A DNA stretch of 22,242 bases from an uncultured Sutterella sp. Its GTDB lineage: Bacteria; Pseudomonadota; Gammaproteobacteria; Burkholderiales; Burkholderiaceae_F. The DNA is taken from positions 1 through 22,242 of the forward strand of contig CAAECY010000167.1 in NCBI GenBank assembly GCA_900754475.1, written 5' to 3'. Below the pieces are notes generated by a model. That model saw only the letters and a list, made by a program, of their open reading frames with translations, was not told the DNA's origin and searched no databases. Each line of letters begins with the position of its first letter. The stretch's first letter is position 1. Both the position numbers and the translations under genes were made by a program. Shown piece after piece: positions 7,895-16,736 of this stretch.

Positions 7895-8272
7895 GGGAAT
7901 TTCTCTCAAAAGTTTAGCGGTCGCTTTTTTTCGCTTGTTTCGCTCTTCGCATTTTGCCTTTCGGCTCTTGCCGTCTTCGCCTTCGTCGAATATCGCCCGA
8001 GCGTGCGTTTGCGCCGCGGTTCGGTCGTCCGAAAGCGTAATGCAAAACGCACGACGCGTCGCTTGCAATGAAGGAAGGTGAAGAACGGTGAAGGCCGTCG
8101 GGAAGCACGGAAGGCGGGCGAAGGGCGGGCGAAAGACGGCGTGCGGGTTGCACGGCCGCCCTCCCCGATTCCCGACCCTTTTTTCAACGCTTCTTCAGCG
8201 TTCCCTTCGGTCCTTCACCTCACTTCAGTTCGGCTCAACTCAGGCTCAATTCAGGCTCAACTCGTCTTCAAC
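7895..8272. other. 378-base spacer between PKS and AONS-like genes
   Basis: No frame here has the codon bias of the neighbours, although the AONS-like frame stays open backwards to a TTG at 8068. The spacer holds the 11-base repeat array next to the PKS stop, a 6-bp hairpin (AACGCT 8186-8191, AGCGTT 8197-8202) without a following T-run on the minus strand, and a duplicated CGGGCGAA motif near 8115-8135. The ribosome binding site of the AONS-like gene (GAGAG) is at its left end. An internal promoter is possible but none was placed. Confidence 0.5.
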
Positions 8273-8275
8273 TCA
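8232..8275. repeat. 11-base tandem repeats abutting the PKS stop codon
   Basis: Four consecutive 11-base units, GGCTCAACTCA (8232-8242), GGCTCAATTCA (8243-8253), GGCTCAACTCG (8254-8264) and TCTTCAACTCA (8265-8275), run into the PKS stop codon (8273-8275). The first three differ by single bases and the fourth is divergent. This is the second 11-base-period array in the locus. Confidence 0.65.
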
Positions 8276-11200
8276 CGCCCCCTTCCCCGAAGCTCCGACG
8301 TCCGCGAGGACGCCTTCCTTCAGTTCCGCGGAGAGTGCGACCCCGTGACGGTGCGCGAGGTCGTCGAGCGTCTGTTCGCCTTCGTTCTTGACGTTGAGCA
8401 TCTTCCAAAAGCGTTCGGCCATCGTGCGAATCGTGGCTCCCCCCGAAAGCGACACGGCGGGGATCTTGAAGCCCAAACGCTCTTCAAGCGCGGCAGCGAG
8501 TTCCACCACCATCAGGGAGTCCATCCCCAGATCCGCCACGGGCTGGTGGGCGTTCAATTCCGACGCCGCCACCCCCATGAGTTTCGCGACTTCCGACGCA
8601 ACGAGCTCGGTGAGGATCCCGACCGCCTCTTCTTCGCTCTTACCCGTCAGCAAGTCGCGAATCGAACCCGCATCGGCGCGCTTTTCCCCGACCGTCGCCC
8701 AAATCCCCGCAAAGCGCGGATCGCGTGCGGCGGGGAGCTGATCGACGCGACTCCAATCGATCGCAAAGAAGTGAAGCGGAACATTGCCGCCCTTTTCCAC
8801 CATGGCGTCAAGGGCCGCCAAGACTTCCGTCGAGTCGAGTGCCGGGGTTCCCAAGGTCGACTCGAGGATCTTCTTCGCGCTCGGGTTGGCCTTGAGCATC
8901 CCGACGTCGCCGACGGGCCCCCAGCCGATCACGCGGGAGGCAAAACCCGCACGACGGGCGCGTTCCGCAAGAACCTCCAGCGCGGCGTTCGCCGCCACGT
9001 AGTTCGCCTGACCGGGGTTCCCGAGAAGGACCGTGGCGGAAGAGAAAAGGACGCAGAAGGGAGCGGTCTTCTTTTCGAACGCTTCAACCTGTTCCTCTTC
9101 TTCCTCAGCCTTCGCTTCTTCCCGAGCCTTATGGGCCTCAAGCACCGCAAGGAGGTTTGCCGCCCCCTTCACCTTCGGTCCCCAGACGCGCTCGCACGCT
9201 TGCGCGTCGAGGTTCGGGATCATGGCGTCCGCCAACACCCCGGCCGCGTGCACGACGCCCGCCAAGGGGGGCATCGTGTCAAGGACCGAAAGAAGCGTCG
9301 TCACGACGGTCGTGCGATCCCCCGCCACGTCGAGGGCCGGAGCCGCAACCTTGAGCCCCGCGAAGCGCTCTTCCAACGACCGCACGAATTCGGTCGCGTC
9401 CTGATCCTCCAAGCCGCGACGCGAGAGAAGGACGAGCCCCGTCGCACCCGCACGGGCGTAGTGTTCCGCGGCCTTCCGCCCCAAGCCCCCGAGACCGCCC
9501 GAGAGGACGACCGTACGGCCCGAGACCGCGTGCGGAAGGGCTTCGGTCGAAACCGACGTGTCCTTCACGTCATGCGCTTCATGCGTTTCAGTAGCTTCGT
9601 CGGCCGCTTCGCTTTCCGTGCGATACGCGACGACGAGCTTTCCGACATGCACCGAACTCTGCATCGTCGCAAACGCATCGCCCGCCGCATCCGCGGGGAA
9701 GATCATCAAGGGCAACGGACGGAAGACCCCCTCTTCGAAGCGCGCGAGGAGCTCTCGGAAGAGGTCCGACGCCAAGGCCGGGCATTCGACCAACATCTGG
9801 TCGACGTCGATACCGAAGTAGGAGATGTTGCGACGGAAGGGTCGCAGGAACATCGGACTGTCGGCGTAGAAGTCGCGCTTACCGAGTTCAAGGAACCGTC
9901 CGAAGGGTGCCAAAAGCCCCAGGGACTTTTCGGCACCGTTACCCGCCAAGGAGTTGAGGACGAGGTCCACCCCGCGGCCCTTCGTATCGCGTCGGATTTC
10001 GTCCGCAAAGGCCAAGGAGCGCGAGTCGTAGACGTGCTTCACGCCCAAACGCTTCAAGAGCGACCGTTTCGCATCGGACCCCGCCGTCGCAAAGACTTCG
10101 AGCCCGAGGTGTGCGGCGATCTGAATGGCCGCGAGCCCCGCACCCCCTGCAGCGCCGTGAATGAGGATCGACTCCCCGCGACGCGCGCGACCGAGATAAT
10201 GAATCGCGTACCAGGAAGTAAAGAACGCAACCGGAACGGAAGCCGCTTCGGCAAAGGTGAGGTTCGAGGGCTTCTTCGCCACGGCTTCTTCCGTCGTACG
10301 CACGACCGTGCTGAAGCACGCGGGGGCAAAGGCCACGACGGCGTCGCCCGGTTTCACGCTCGTGACGCTCTTACCCGTACGGCGCACCACACCCGAGGCT
10401 TCCAAGCCCATCGTCGGACCGGAGAACCCGTTTTCGAGCGCTTCTTCGGGGAGCAACCCCATTGCCCACATGACGTCGCGGAAGTTGAGACCCGTCGCAC
10501 GGACGTCGATTTCGACTTCGTTCTCACCCAAGGGGGCGGTGAAGCGGTCCGACTTCCAGTAGAGGTGGTCGAGCTTGCCGGGGACGTCGAAGGCGAGCGT
10601 ACGGCGAACGGTAGCATTCGAAGCGGTCGCAGAGGTCACACCCTTCGATTCCGTCAATTCGGGAGCCTCGTCCGAGAGGTCGCACGTTTCGACGTAGCGA
10701 CGGTAGAGGCAGCCCGCGGAGACGGCCGTTTCGCTTTCAAACTGCTCAACCGATTCAAGCGCATCAAGCGCTTCCTTCGGCTCTTCACCCGAGGCTTCAC
10801 CCGAACCTTCCGTCGCACCGACAACGGTCAAACCGCGCAGAAGTTCCGCGGAGGCCCGCTCGATCGACGCGACCGTTCCGTCCTGAAGAGCGAGCGAACG
10901 CACCGTCACCGACGGGCATTCGTTCGCAAAGACGCGCAAGAGCCCCACGGCCGCACGGGCGGCGGGGGATTCAAGAATCACGTCACCCTCTCCCGACATG
11001 GCAGGCACGCCCGAGAGCGCATCCGTAACGACGACAACCTCCAGCCCTTCGGGTAGCGTCCCCGCCTTTTCCGCCGCAACGGCAGCGCGGCAGAAGGCGA
11101 AGAGTTCGTGCGGGAAGGCGTCCGCGCTTTCCGTCTTCTTCACAAAGTCGAAGAAGCCGAGCACACGCGTACCCGCGGGGAAGGTCGCAAGACGCTCGTT

Positions 11201-14200
11201 CCAAGCGGCAGTGAGGCGATCCAGCGTGTCGTTGAGCGTGTCGGAGTGTTCGGTACCGGCCGCCACCGTCACGAGCTCCGCACCCGTCGCACGAACGAGC
11301 GTCGAGAGAAGCGTTGCACGAGGAGCAGAGAGAGCCGAGAGAAGCGAACCGGCGCCCTCGTCCTTCACGTCCGTCGAGAGGCCCGCCGCCCACGCCCCCG
11401 CAACGATGCGAAGACGGTCGGAACGGACGGCCTCTTCAGCCTTCTCGTCCTTCTCGTCCTTCTTATTGGGCTCTTCAACGCTCTTTGCCACCACCGCAAT
11501 CAGCATGCGAGGGGCAAGCCCCGTTTCTTCCGTGTCGACGCGCTTAGCGGCAAAGCCCGCACGGTCCAACGCCGCAAGCCACGCGGCTTCGTCGGCAAGA
11601 GGTCCCGAGTAGGTGCCGTTTCCTTCCGCATGCCACCAGGCGGCGTCCGCCCCGTTAAGGATGTCCGCCATCGTGTTGGGGGCTTCTTCAACGAGGAGAA
11701 GCGGCGCACCCGGAAGCATCCGGGCGGCGAGCGTCTTCAAACACGCCGCGGGGTCCGCGAGGAACGCGAGCCCCTCGGGGAGGAGCGCCGCGTCAAAGGC
11801 CATCGCGGGGAACGTATCGGCGATCTGCGAGATCCCCGTCACCTTGACGCGCGGATTTTCCGCGTATTCGGCGCGCAGGCGCTCCAACATCGACGCTTCT
11901 TCCGAGTCGTCGGCGGCAACAACAAGCGTCACCGAGCGCGGGAGGGTCGAAGCCAAGAGCTTCGCGTAGGTGGAGCCCGAGCGGGTGACAAGCAGCACGT
12001 TCGGACGAACGGGGGTGTTCTTCGCTTTCTTCGCGTTCTTCACATTCGTCACACTAAGCGCTTCGGTCGCTTCGCGCACGTACCGGCAGACCGCGTAAGG
12101 CGCGAGAGCGCGTTTGGGCATGCGTTCGAACAAAGCCTTCATCACGGTCGCGCGCTTCGGGAAGACGACGTCGGTGGTGACGTCCCCTGCCACCAAGTCC
12201 GCACGACGGGCGTCGAGCGTGTCGAGCGCCGTCAATTCCGGCCACAATTCGGGGCTTTCCGCAAGGATCGTACGGAAGAGGTCGTCGTAGGTGGGGCAGT
12301 CGGCGGCAGAGAGCACGCGCACAAGCCCGTCCTGACGTTCCGCAAGCCCGTTTTCCACCATCCGGTCGACGAGCACCTTCGCCCAGGGCTCCAGCTCTTC
12401 GGCGAGCCACGCTCCGTTCGTAAGAAGCGTCTCTTCCGCCACCCATTCGTCCTTCACGGGGACGGACTCGTAGAGCCCCGCGAGAACAGTCCACAGAAGG
12501 AGCGTATCCGCGTCAAGCGCCGCAGCGGGGTTCCATTCCATGGAACGGGCGGTGTCGGAGAGGGCGCGGGAAAGGTCGCGGCAAAGGGCACGACGAATCG
12601 ACGAGACACGAGCGGAGACGTCGGCCGCAGTCCCTTCCTTCATCGTTTCATCCGTCTTTTCACCCGGCTCTTCACTCTTAACGTCGCACTTCGCTTCGGC
12701 GAAGATCGACGCACGGTCCGTATCGGCCGCGTACCAGGCTTCGGAGTAAAACGCCGGCAGCACGCCCTTCGCCTTCTTGTGAACGCGGAGGAACCGTACG
12801 CCTTCGAGACGCGCGAGGACGTTGCCTTGAGCGTCGTAGAGCGTGTAAAGGGCCTTCGCGGAGCGGTCCGTGAGGCTCAAGAGGTCCGCGGTCGCCCAGA
12901 CGGGCGTACCGCGCTCCCAAATCACGGTGCGCTCGAACCAGGTCGGCAAATAGGTCGCACGCGACGAAACACCGGAAGTCTTGTGGGAATCCTTACCCGC
13001 AGCACCGTTCGCAGCACCTTCCGCATTCGCCGCCGCTTCTTCAAGCGCGAAGAAAAGCCCCTGAAGCGCACCGTCCACCAAGGCGGGCGAAAGCCCTTCG
13101 CCGCGGTCCGCTTCTTCGGAGCGGCTCGCGAGCTTCACGACGACGCGGTGGGTACCGGCAGCGCGCTCCTTCGTTTCGAGCATCTCCAGACCGATACGGG
13201 CCGAGTCCGAGTCGTCCTTCACGACAAGGGCCGCTTCGATCGGGCGGAAGGCACCCGCGTAGCAAAGGCCTTCGGCGGCAAGCCGTTCGTAGAAGGGTTC
13301 GACCTCAAACGTCTTTTCGGCGTCGCGCAGGAACGCTTCGGGGTTGACGCCCTCGGGACGCGGCGCGTCCGACACCGTCGCACGGCCCGAGAGGTTCACA
13401 AGGGCGTCGTCCTCGGACATTTCGTCGCGCGTGGAAAGGGTCAGCGTCCCCGCATCGTCCACCTTCGTGGAGAAGACCTTCGCGGGGGCGTCCGCCAAGG
13501 GGGCGGGACGCAGAATCATGAGGTTCTTGAGTTCGAGCGCACGCTCGGGGTTCAGAGCCCGACGGGCGGCTTCGGCCGCGACCTCAAGGAACCCGGCCGC
13601 CGGAAAGAGCACCGTCGCATCGATCTCGTGACCCGCGAGCCACGGACGGGTCTGAAGGTCAAAGACCGCCTCCCAAGCGTTTTTCGCATGCGGAATCCGA
13701 CGCCCCAAGAGCGGATGCTCTTCGGGGTCGCGAACAAAGAGTCGGCGCGATTCGGGCGTTGCTTCCGCCCAGAAGCGCTTCTTCGCCCAACGGTAGCGCG
13801 GAAGGGTACGGTCGCGGGAAACGGCGGGCCACGTCGGAAGCAAAGCCGCGTGCGGCCAGGCGGCGGCCACCGCAGCCGCCGACCGACCCCACGCCGAAGC
13901 CCCGTCCTCGCGGCGCATGACGAAAAGAGTCTTCGCGTCTGCGTTCTTGGCTTTCGCGATCGCGCGCACGTACCCCGTCAGAATCCCGTGGGGACCGACC
14001 TCGACGAACCGATCCACACCCAGATCGAGCAGCGTTTCGACGGCGGATTCAAAGCGCACCGCTTCGCGGATGTTGCGCCACCAGTAGTCGGCCGTGAGCA
14101 TGCCGCCTTCCGTCACCTTCCCGTCGACGCTCGAAACAAAGAGCGCGCGGGAGGCCTTCGGGGCGAGACCCCCGAGCGTACGGCGCACGTCCCCTTCCAA

Positions 14201-16546
14201 GGGAGCCATGCGGGAGCTGTGGAAGGCGTAGGGAATCCCGAGGAGCTTGCAGAGGCCCCCTTCCGACTTGATGACGGTGCGAAGCTGTTCGATTCCTTCG
14301 GGGTCCCCGGAAAGCGTGTAATTGTCGGGGGCGTTGTAGCCCGCGATTTCAACCCCGGGGTAAGAAGCCAAAAGTTCCTTCAAGCGCGCTTCGGGGAGTT
14401 TGACGGCCGCCATCGTCCCCGAGCCCGCCATGCGGCCCTGCAACAAAGAGCGTTCGTAAATGACCGTGACGGCATCTTCAAGCGTCAAAGCGCCCGAGGC
14501 CCAAGCGGCGGCGACTTCGCCCACGCTGTGACCCGTGGCGGCATCCGCGTCGATCCCTTCGGCGCGAAGGAGCTCCGTCATGCCGATCTGCATCGCAAAA
14601 AGAAGCGGCTGCGCGATTTCGGTGCGCTCCAGGGTCCAGTCGGCCGCGGGCTTTGCGAGATAGTCCGCAATCGACCACCCCGAAAGCGGCGCAAAGATCG
14701 CGTCGACGCGTTCGATCGCGGCACGGAAGCGCGCGTTCGTCTTCAAGAGCTCGGCCCCCATCCCGACCCACTGGGAGCCGTTCCCGGAATAGACGAAGGC
14801 CGTGCGCACGCGACGACGGGTAGCGGACGAAGAAGCGCAGGCGGCGCATGCAGTCGCACCGGTCGTCTTCTCTTCCGTATCCTTTTCCTTCGCCGTCTCT
14901 TTCTTCGTTTCCGTCGCGTGGTCGTACGCGGCCGTCGCCCCTTCGGGGAAGCGTTCCGTGTCGGCGTAGGCGGTGAGCCACAAGGCCGCTTCGTCGGGCG
15001 TTTCGGCACGGAGCCACACCGCGTGCGGCAGGCGCTCGCGCTGGCGGGCGGCCGCTGCGGCCGTACGGTTGAATTCGGCGGGCGAGAGGCCCTTCACGCG
15101 CTCGGCGTAGGCGCGAGCGAGCGCCTTCAGGCTTTCGCGGCTCTTCGCGGAAACGAGAAGCGGAAGGAGACGGGAGTCGGCGGCCTGCGGGGAGGCGGCG
15201 ACTTCGGCGACGTCCGCACCATCCTTGACATCAGTGACTTCGGGCGCTTCGGGAGCCTCAGGCGCTTCTTCCAGCACCGCGTGCGCGTTCGTGCCGCCGA
15301 AGCCGAACGAATTGAGCCCCACGAGCGCGGGACCGTCCGTCTTCGGCAAAGGTTCCGAAACGGTCGGCACACGAATGCCGAGCCCCGCAAAGTCGATCTT
15401 CGGGTTGGGCTCGTTCAAAAGAATGTTCGCGGGGATCGTCTTCTTTTCAAGGACCGTGAGGGCCTTGGCAAGGCCCGCCATGCCGGAACCCGTTTCCAGG
15501 TGCCCGACGTTGGACTTGACGGAGCCGACCGGCAAGGGTTCCGCCCCCGGGCGCCCCAGGACGCGGCCGATGCTCGCCGTTTCGATGGGGTCGCCCGCGG
15601 CCGTACCCGTCCCGTGCGCTTCGACGTACGCAACGCGCGACGCGGGAACGCGGGGGTCCGTATAGATCGACGTCAAAAGAGCCGCCTGCGCGTCCCCGTT
15701 CGGCAGCGCAATCCCCGCCGTACGGCCGTCGGAATTGACACCCGTCGCGCGAATGACGGCGTGAATGGCATCGCCCGCAGCGAGCGCGGCTTCGAGGGGC
15801 TTCAGGATAATGACGGCACCGCCTTCGGAGCGGACGTACCCATTCCCCTTCGCGTCAAAGACCTTGCAGCGACCGTCTTCCGACAACATGTGGGCTTTCG
15901 AGAAGCCCACGAAGGGCATCGGGGAGAGAAGGGCGTTCACGCCCCCCACGAGCGCCATCGGAAGGTTTTCTTCCGCCATCGCGCGGCAGGCTTCGTTCAA
16001 AGCGACAAGGCTCGACGAGCACGCCGTATCGATCGTCATGCTCGGGCCGTGGAGGTCGAAGAAGTACGAAAGGCGGTTCGCGATGATCGAAAGCGACGTC
16101 CCCGTCATCCCGTAGGGGCCGGTCACCGCCATGTCGTCCGAGCGGATCATCCCCATGTCGGTCGAAGCGGCGCCGACGTAGACCGCGGCCTTGGTGCCTG
16201 CGACGGACGACGGAGGAATCCCCGCGTCTTCGAACGCTTCCCAGGCCATTTCGAGGACCATGCGCTGCTGCGGGTCAAGCGCCTCCGCCTCCTTCGGGCT
16301 CATCCCGAAGAAGGTCGCGTCAAACTGCGTCAAATCGCCCACGATCCCCGCACTCGTCGTGCAGGTGCGGCCCGGGGCTTTTCTGTCCGGATGCCAATAG
16401 CGTCCGAGGTCGAACCGCTCCCCGGGAATCGAGGTGACGACGTCCGTCCCTTCGGACAAAACCTTCCACAAGCCGTCGAGCGAATCGATGCCGCCCGGAA
16501 AGCGGCAGCCGATACCGACGATGGCAAATCCCTTGTCGTAAATCAT
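8273..16546 (-). CDS. iterative highly reducing type I polyketide synthase (RkpA/WcbR type)
   Basis: This 2757-residue single-module synthase builds a carbon chain from malonyl-type units. Domains in order: KS 5-430 (Cys176 in D-T-A-C-S-S-S, His311, His349); AT about 580-880 (G-H-S-V-G with Ser674, His775 in Y-A-F-H); DH about 940-1255 (His973, Asp1158 in L-V-D-G-A-L-Q); a degenerate methyltransferase-like region about 1330-1690; the structural half of KR about 1715-1910; ER about 1985-2310 (H-G-A-A-G-G-A-G-L at 2130-2138); catalytic KR about 2340-2620 (G-G-L-G-G-L-G 2350-2356, Ser2503, Tyr2516, Asn2520); ACP about 2640-2715 (Ser2677 in G-M-D-S-L). There is no thioesterase. One fully reducing module implies iterative, fatty-acid-like synthesis, as proposed for RkpA of rhizobial K-antigen synthesis. 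The start at 16546 has AGAAGGG upstream and places the KS core seven residues in; a 38-residue extension to 16660 lacks support. Charged low-complexity linkers interrupt several junctions. Confidence 0.97.
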   Translation of the reverse strand: MIYDKGFAIVGIGCRFPGGIDSLDGLWKVLSEGTDVVTSIPGERFDLGRYWHPDRKAPGRTCTTSAGIVGDLTQFDATFFGMSPKEAEALDPQQRMVLEMAWEAFEDAGIPPSSVAGTKAAVYVGAASTDMGMIRSDDMAVTGPYGMTGTSLSIIANRLSYFFDLHGPSMTIDTACSSSLVALNEACRAMAEENLPMALVGGVNALLSPMPFVGFSKAHMLSEDGRCKVFDAKGNGYVRSEGGAVIILKPLEAALAAGDAIHAVIRATGVNSDGRTAGIALPNGDAQAALLTSIYTDPRVPASRVAYVEAHGTGTAAGDPIETASIGRVLGRPGAEPLPVGSVKSNVGHLETGSGMAGLAKALTVLEKKTIPANILLNEPNPKIDFAGLGIRVPTVSEPLPKTDGPALVGLNSFGFGGTNAHAVLEEAPEAPEAPEVTDVKDGADVAEVAASPQAADSRLLPLLVSAKSRESLKALARAYAERVKGLSPAEFNRTAAAAARQRERLPHAVWLRAETPDEAALWLTAYADTERFPEGATAAYDHATETKKETAKEKDTEEKTTGATACAACASSSATRRRVRTAFVYSGNGSQWVGMGAELLKTNARFRAAIERVDAIFAPLSGWSIADYLAKPAADWTLERTEIAQPLLFAMQIGMTELLRAEGIDADAATGHSVGEVAAAWASGALTLEDAVTVIYERSLLQGRMAGSGTMAAVKLPEARLKELLASYPGVEIAGYNAPDNYTLSGDPEGIEQLRTVIKSEGGLCKLLGIPYAFHSSRMAPLEGDVRRTLGGLAPKASRALFVSSVDGKVTEGGMLTADYWWRNIREAVRFESAVETLLDLGVDRFVEVGPHGILTGYVRAIAKAKNADAKTLFVMRREDGASAWGRSAAAVAAAWPHAALLPTWPAVSRDRTLPRYRWAKKRFWAEATPESRRLFVRDPEEHPLLGRRIPHAKNAWEAVFDLQTRPWLAGHEIDATVLFPAAGFLEVAAEAARRALNPERALELKNLMILRPAPLADAPAKVFSTKVDDAGTLTLSTRDEMSEDDALVNLSGRATVSDAPRPEGVNPEAFLRDAEKTFEVEPFYERLAAEGLCYAGAFRPIEAALVVKDDSDSARIGLEMLETKERAAGTHRVVVKLASRSEEADRGEGLSPALVDGALQGLFFALEEAAANAEGAANGAAGKDSHKTSGVSSRATYLPTWFERTVIWERGTPVWATADLLSLTDRSAKALYTLYDAQGNVLARLEGVRFLRVHKKAKGVLPAFYSEAWYAADTDRASIFAEAKCDVKSEEPGEKTDETMKEGTAADVSARVSSIRRALCRDLSRALSDTARSMEWNPAAALDADTLLLWTVLAGLYESVPVKDEWVAEETLLTNGAWLAEELEPWAKVLVDRMVENGLAERQDGLVRVLSAADCPTYDDLFRTILAESPELWPELTALDTLDARRADLVAGDVTTDVVFPKRATVMKALFERMPKRALAPYAVCRYVREATEALSVTNVKNAKKAKNTPVRPNVLLVTRSGSTYAKLLASTLPRSVTLVVAADDSEEASMLERLRAEYAENPRVKVTGISQIADTFPAMAFDAALLPEGLAFLADPAACLKTLAARMLPGAPLLLVEEAPNTMADILNGADAAWWHAEGNGTYSGPLADEAAWLAALDRAGFAAKRVDTEETGLAPRMLIAVVAKSVEEPNKKDEKDEKAEEAVRSDRLRIVAGAWAAGLSTDVKDEGAGSLLSALSAPRATLLSTLVRATGAELVTVAAGTEHSDTLNDTLDRLTAAWNERLATFPAGTRVLGFFDFVKKTESADAFPHELFAFCRAAVAAEKAGTLPEGLEVVVVTDALSGVPAMSGEGDVILESPAARAAVGLLRVFANECPSVTVRSLALQDGTVASIERASAELLRGLTVVGATEGSGEASGEEPKEALDALESVEQFESETAVSAGCLYRRYVETCDLSDEAPELTESKGVTSATASNATVRRTLAFDVPGKLDHLYWKSDRFTAPLGENEVEIDVRATGLNFRDVMWAMGLLPEEALENGFSGPTMGLEASGVVRRTGKSVTSVKPGDAVVAFAPACFSTVVRTTEEAVAKKPSNLTFAEAASVPVAFFTSWYAIHYLGRARRGESILIHGAAGGAGLAAIQIAAHLGLEVFATAGSDAKRSLLKRLGVKHVYDSRSLAFADEIRRDTKGRGVDLVLNSLAGNGAEKSLGLLAPFGRFLELGKRDFYADSPMFLRPFRRNISYFGIDVDQMLVECPALASDLFRELLARFEEGVFRPLPLMIFPADAAGDAFATMQSSVHVGKLVVAYRTESEAADEATETHEAHDVKDTSVSTEALPHAVSGRTVVLSGGLGGLGRKAAEHYARAGATGLVLLSRRGLEDQDATEFVRSLEERFAGLKVAAPALDVAGDRTTVVTTLLSVLDTMPPLAGVVHAAGVLADAMIPNLDAQACERVWGPKVKGAANLLAVLEAHKAREEAKAEEEEEQVEAFEKKTAPFCVLFSSATVLLGNPGQANYVAANAALEVLAERARRAGFASRVIGWGPVGDVGMLKANPSAKKILESTLGTPALDSTEVLAALDAMVEKGGNVPLHFFAIDWSRVDQLPAARDPRFAGIWATVGEKRADAGSIRDLLTGKSEEEAVGILTELVASEVAKLMGVAASELNAHQPVADLGMDSLMVVELAAALEERLGFKIPAVSLSGGATIRTMAERFWKMLNVKNEGEQTLDDLAHRHGVALSAELKEGVLADVGASGKGA

Positions 16547-16653
16547 GTGCAACCCTTCTGTAGTGGACTTCGTGCGTTGGCAACCCCGAACCCCGCCGAC
16601 TGCGCTTGAAGAAAAACAAGCAAAAGGGACGCTACTCGGAGACGAGGGACGAT

Positions 16654-16665
16654 CGTTCATGAACG
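16654..16665. promoter_or_regulatory. 12-bp palindrome CGTTCATGAACG upstream of PKS
   Basis: CGTTCATGAACG is perfectly self-complementary and lies 108 bases upstream of the PKS start codon. Its size and position fit an operator for a dimeric regulator. The regulator is unknown. Confidence 0.4.
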
Positions 16666-16699
16666 TTCGTCGTTCCCGATTCGTTCCGTAGGTCCCGTC

Positions 16700-16736
16700 G
16701 GCTCCGCTTCGCCGAATTTCGGTCGGCGAAGGAGCC
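16700..16736. promoter_or_regulatory. long hairpin in the PKS leader region
   Basis: The arms 16700-16715 (GGCTCC...CGCCGA) and 16723-16736 (TCGGCG...GGAGCC) pair over 14 bp with one two-base bulge and a seven-base loop. It lies about 155 bases upstream of the PKS start. No T-run follows on the minus strand, so it is not a simple intrinsic terminator. A leader RNA structure or a protein-binding site are the alternatives. Confidence 0.45.

Noticed and set aside
7895..8068. 58-residue N-terminal extension of the AONS-like protein
   Set aside because: It starts with TTG without a ribosome binding site and is basic low complexity. GTG 7894 has GAGAG at suitable distance.
8186..8202. Hairpin between PKS and AONS-like genes as a terminator
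   Set aside because: The 6-bp stem is not followed by a T-run on the minus strand; the T-run is on the wrong side.
8078..11056. Plus-strand open frame of about 990 codons over the PKS 3' half
   Set aside because: Same antisense artefact; no start signal, no family motif.
11108..16609. Very long plus-strand open frame (about 1830 codons) antisense to the PKS
   Set aside because: Its translation is Arg/His/Gly-rich with no domain, and it mirrors the PKS codons. GC-rich third positions suppress antisense stops, so it is a shadow of the PKS.
16547..16660. 38-residue N-terminal extension of the PKS
   Set aside because: It is Ser/Arg-rich with no homology to PKS heads. A good ribosome binding site (AGAAGGG) precedes ATG 16546, seven residues before the KS core.
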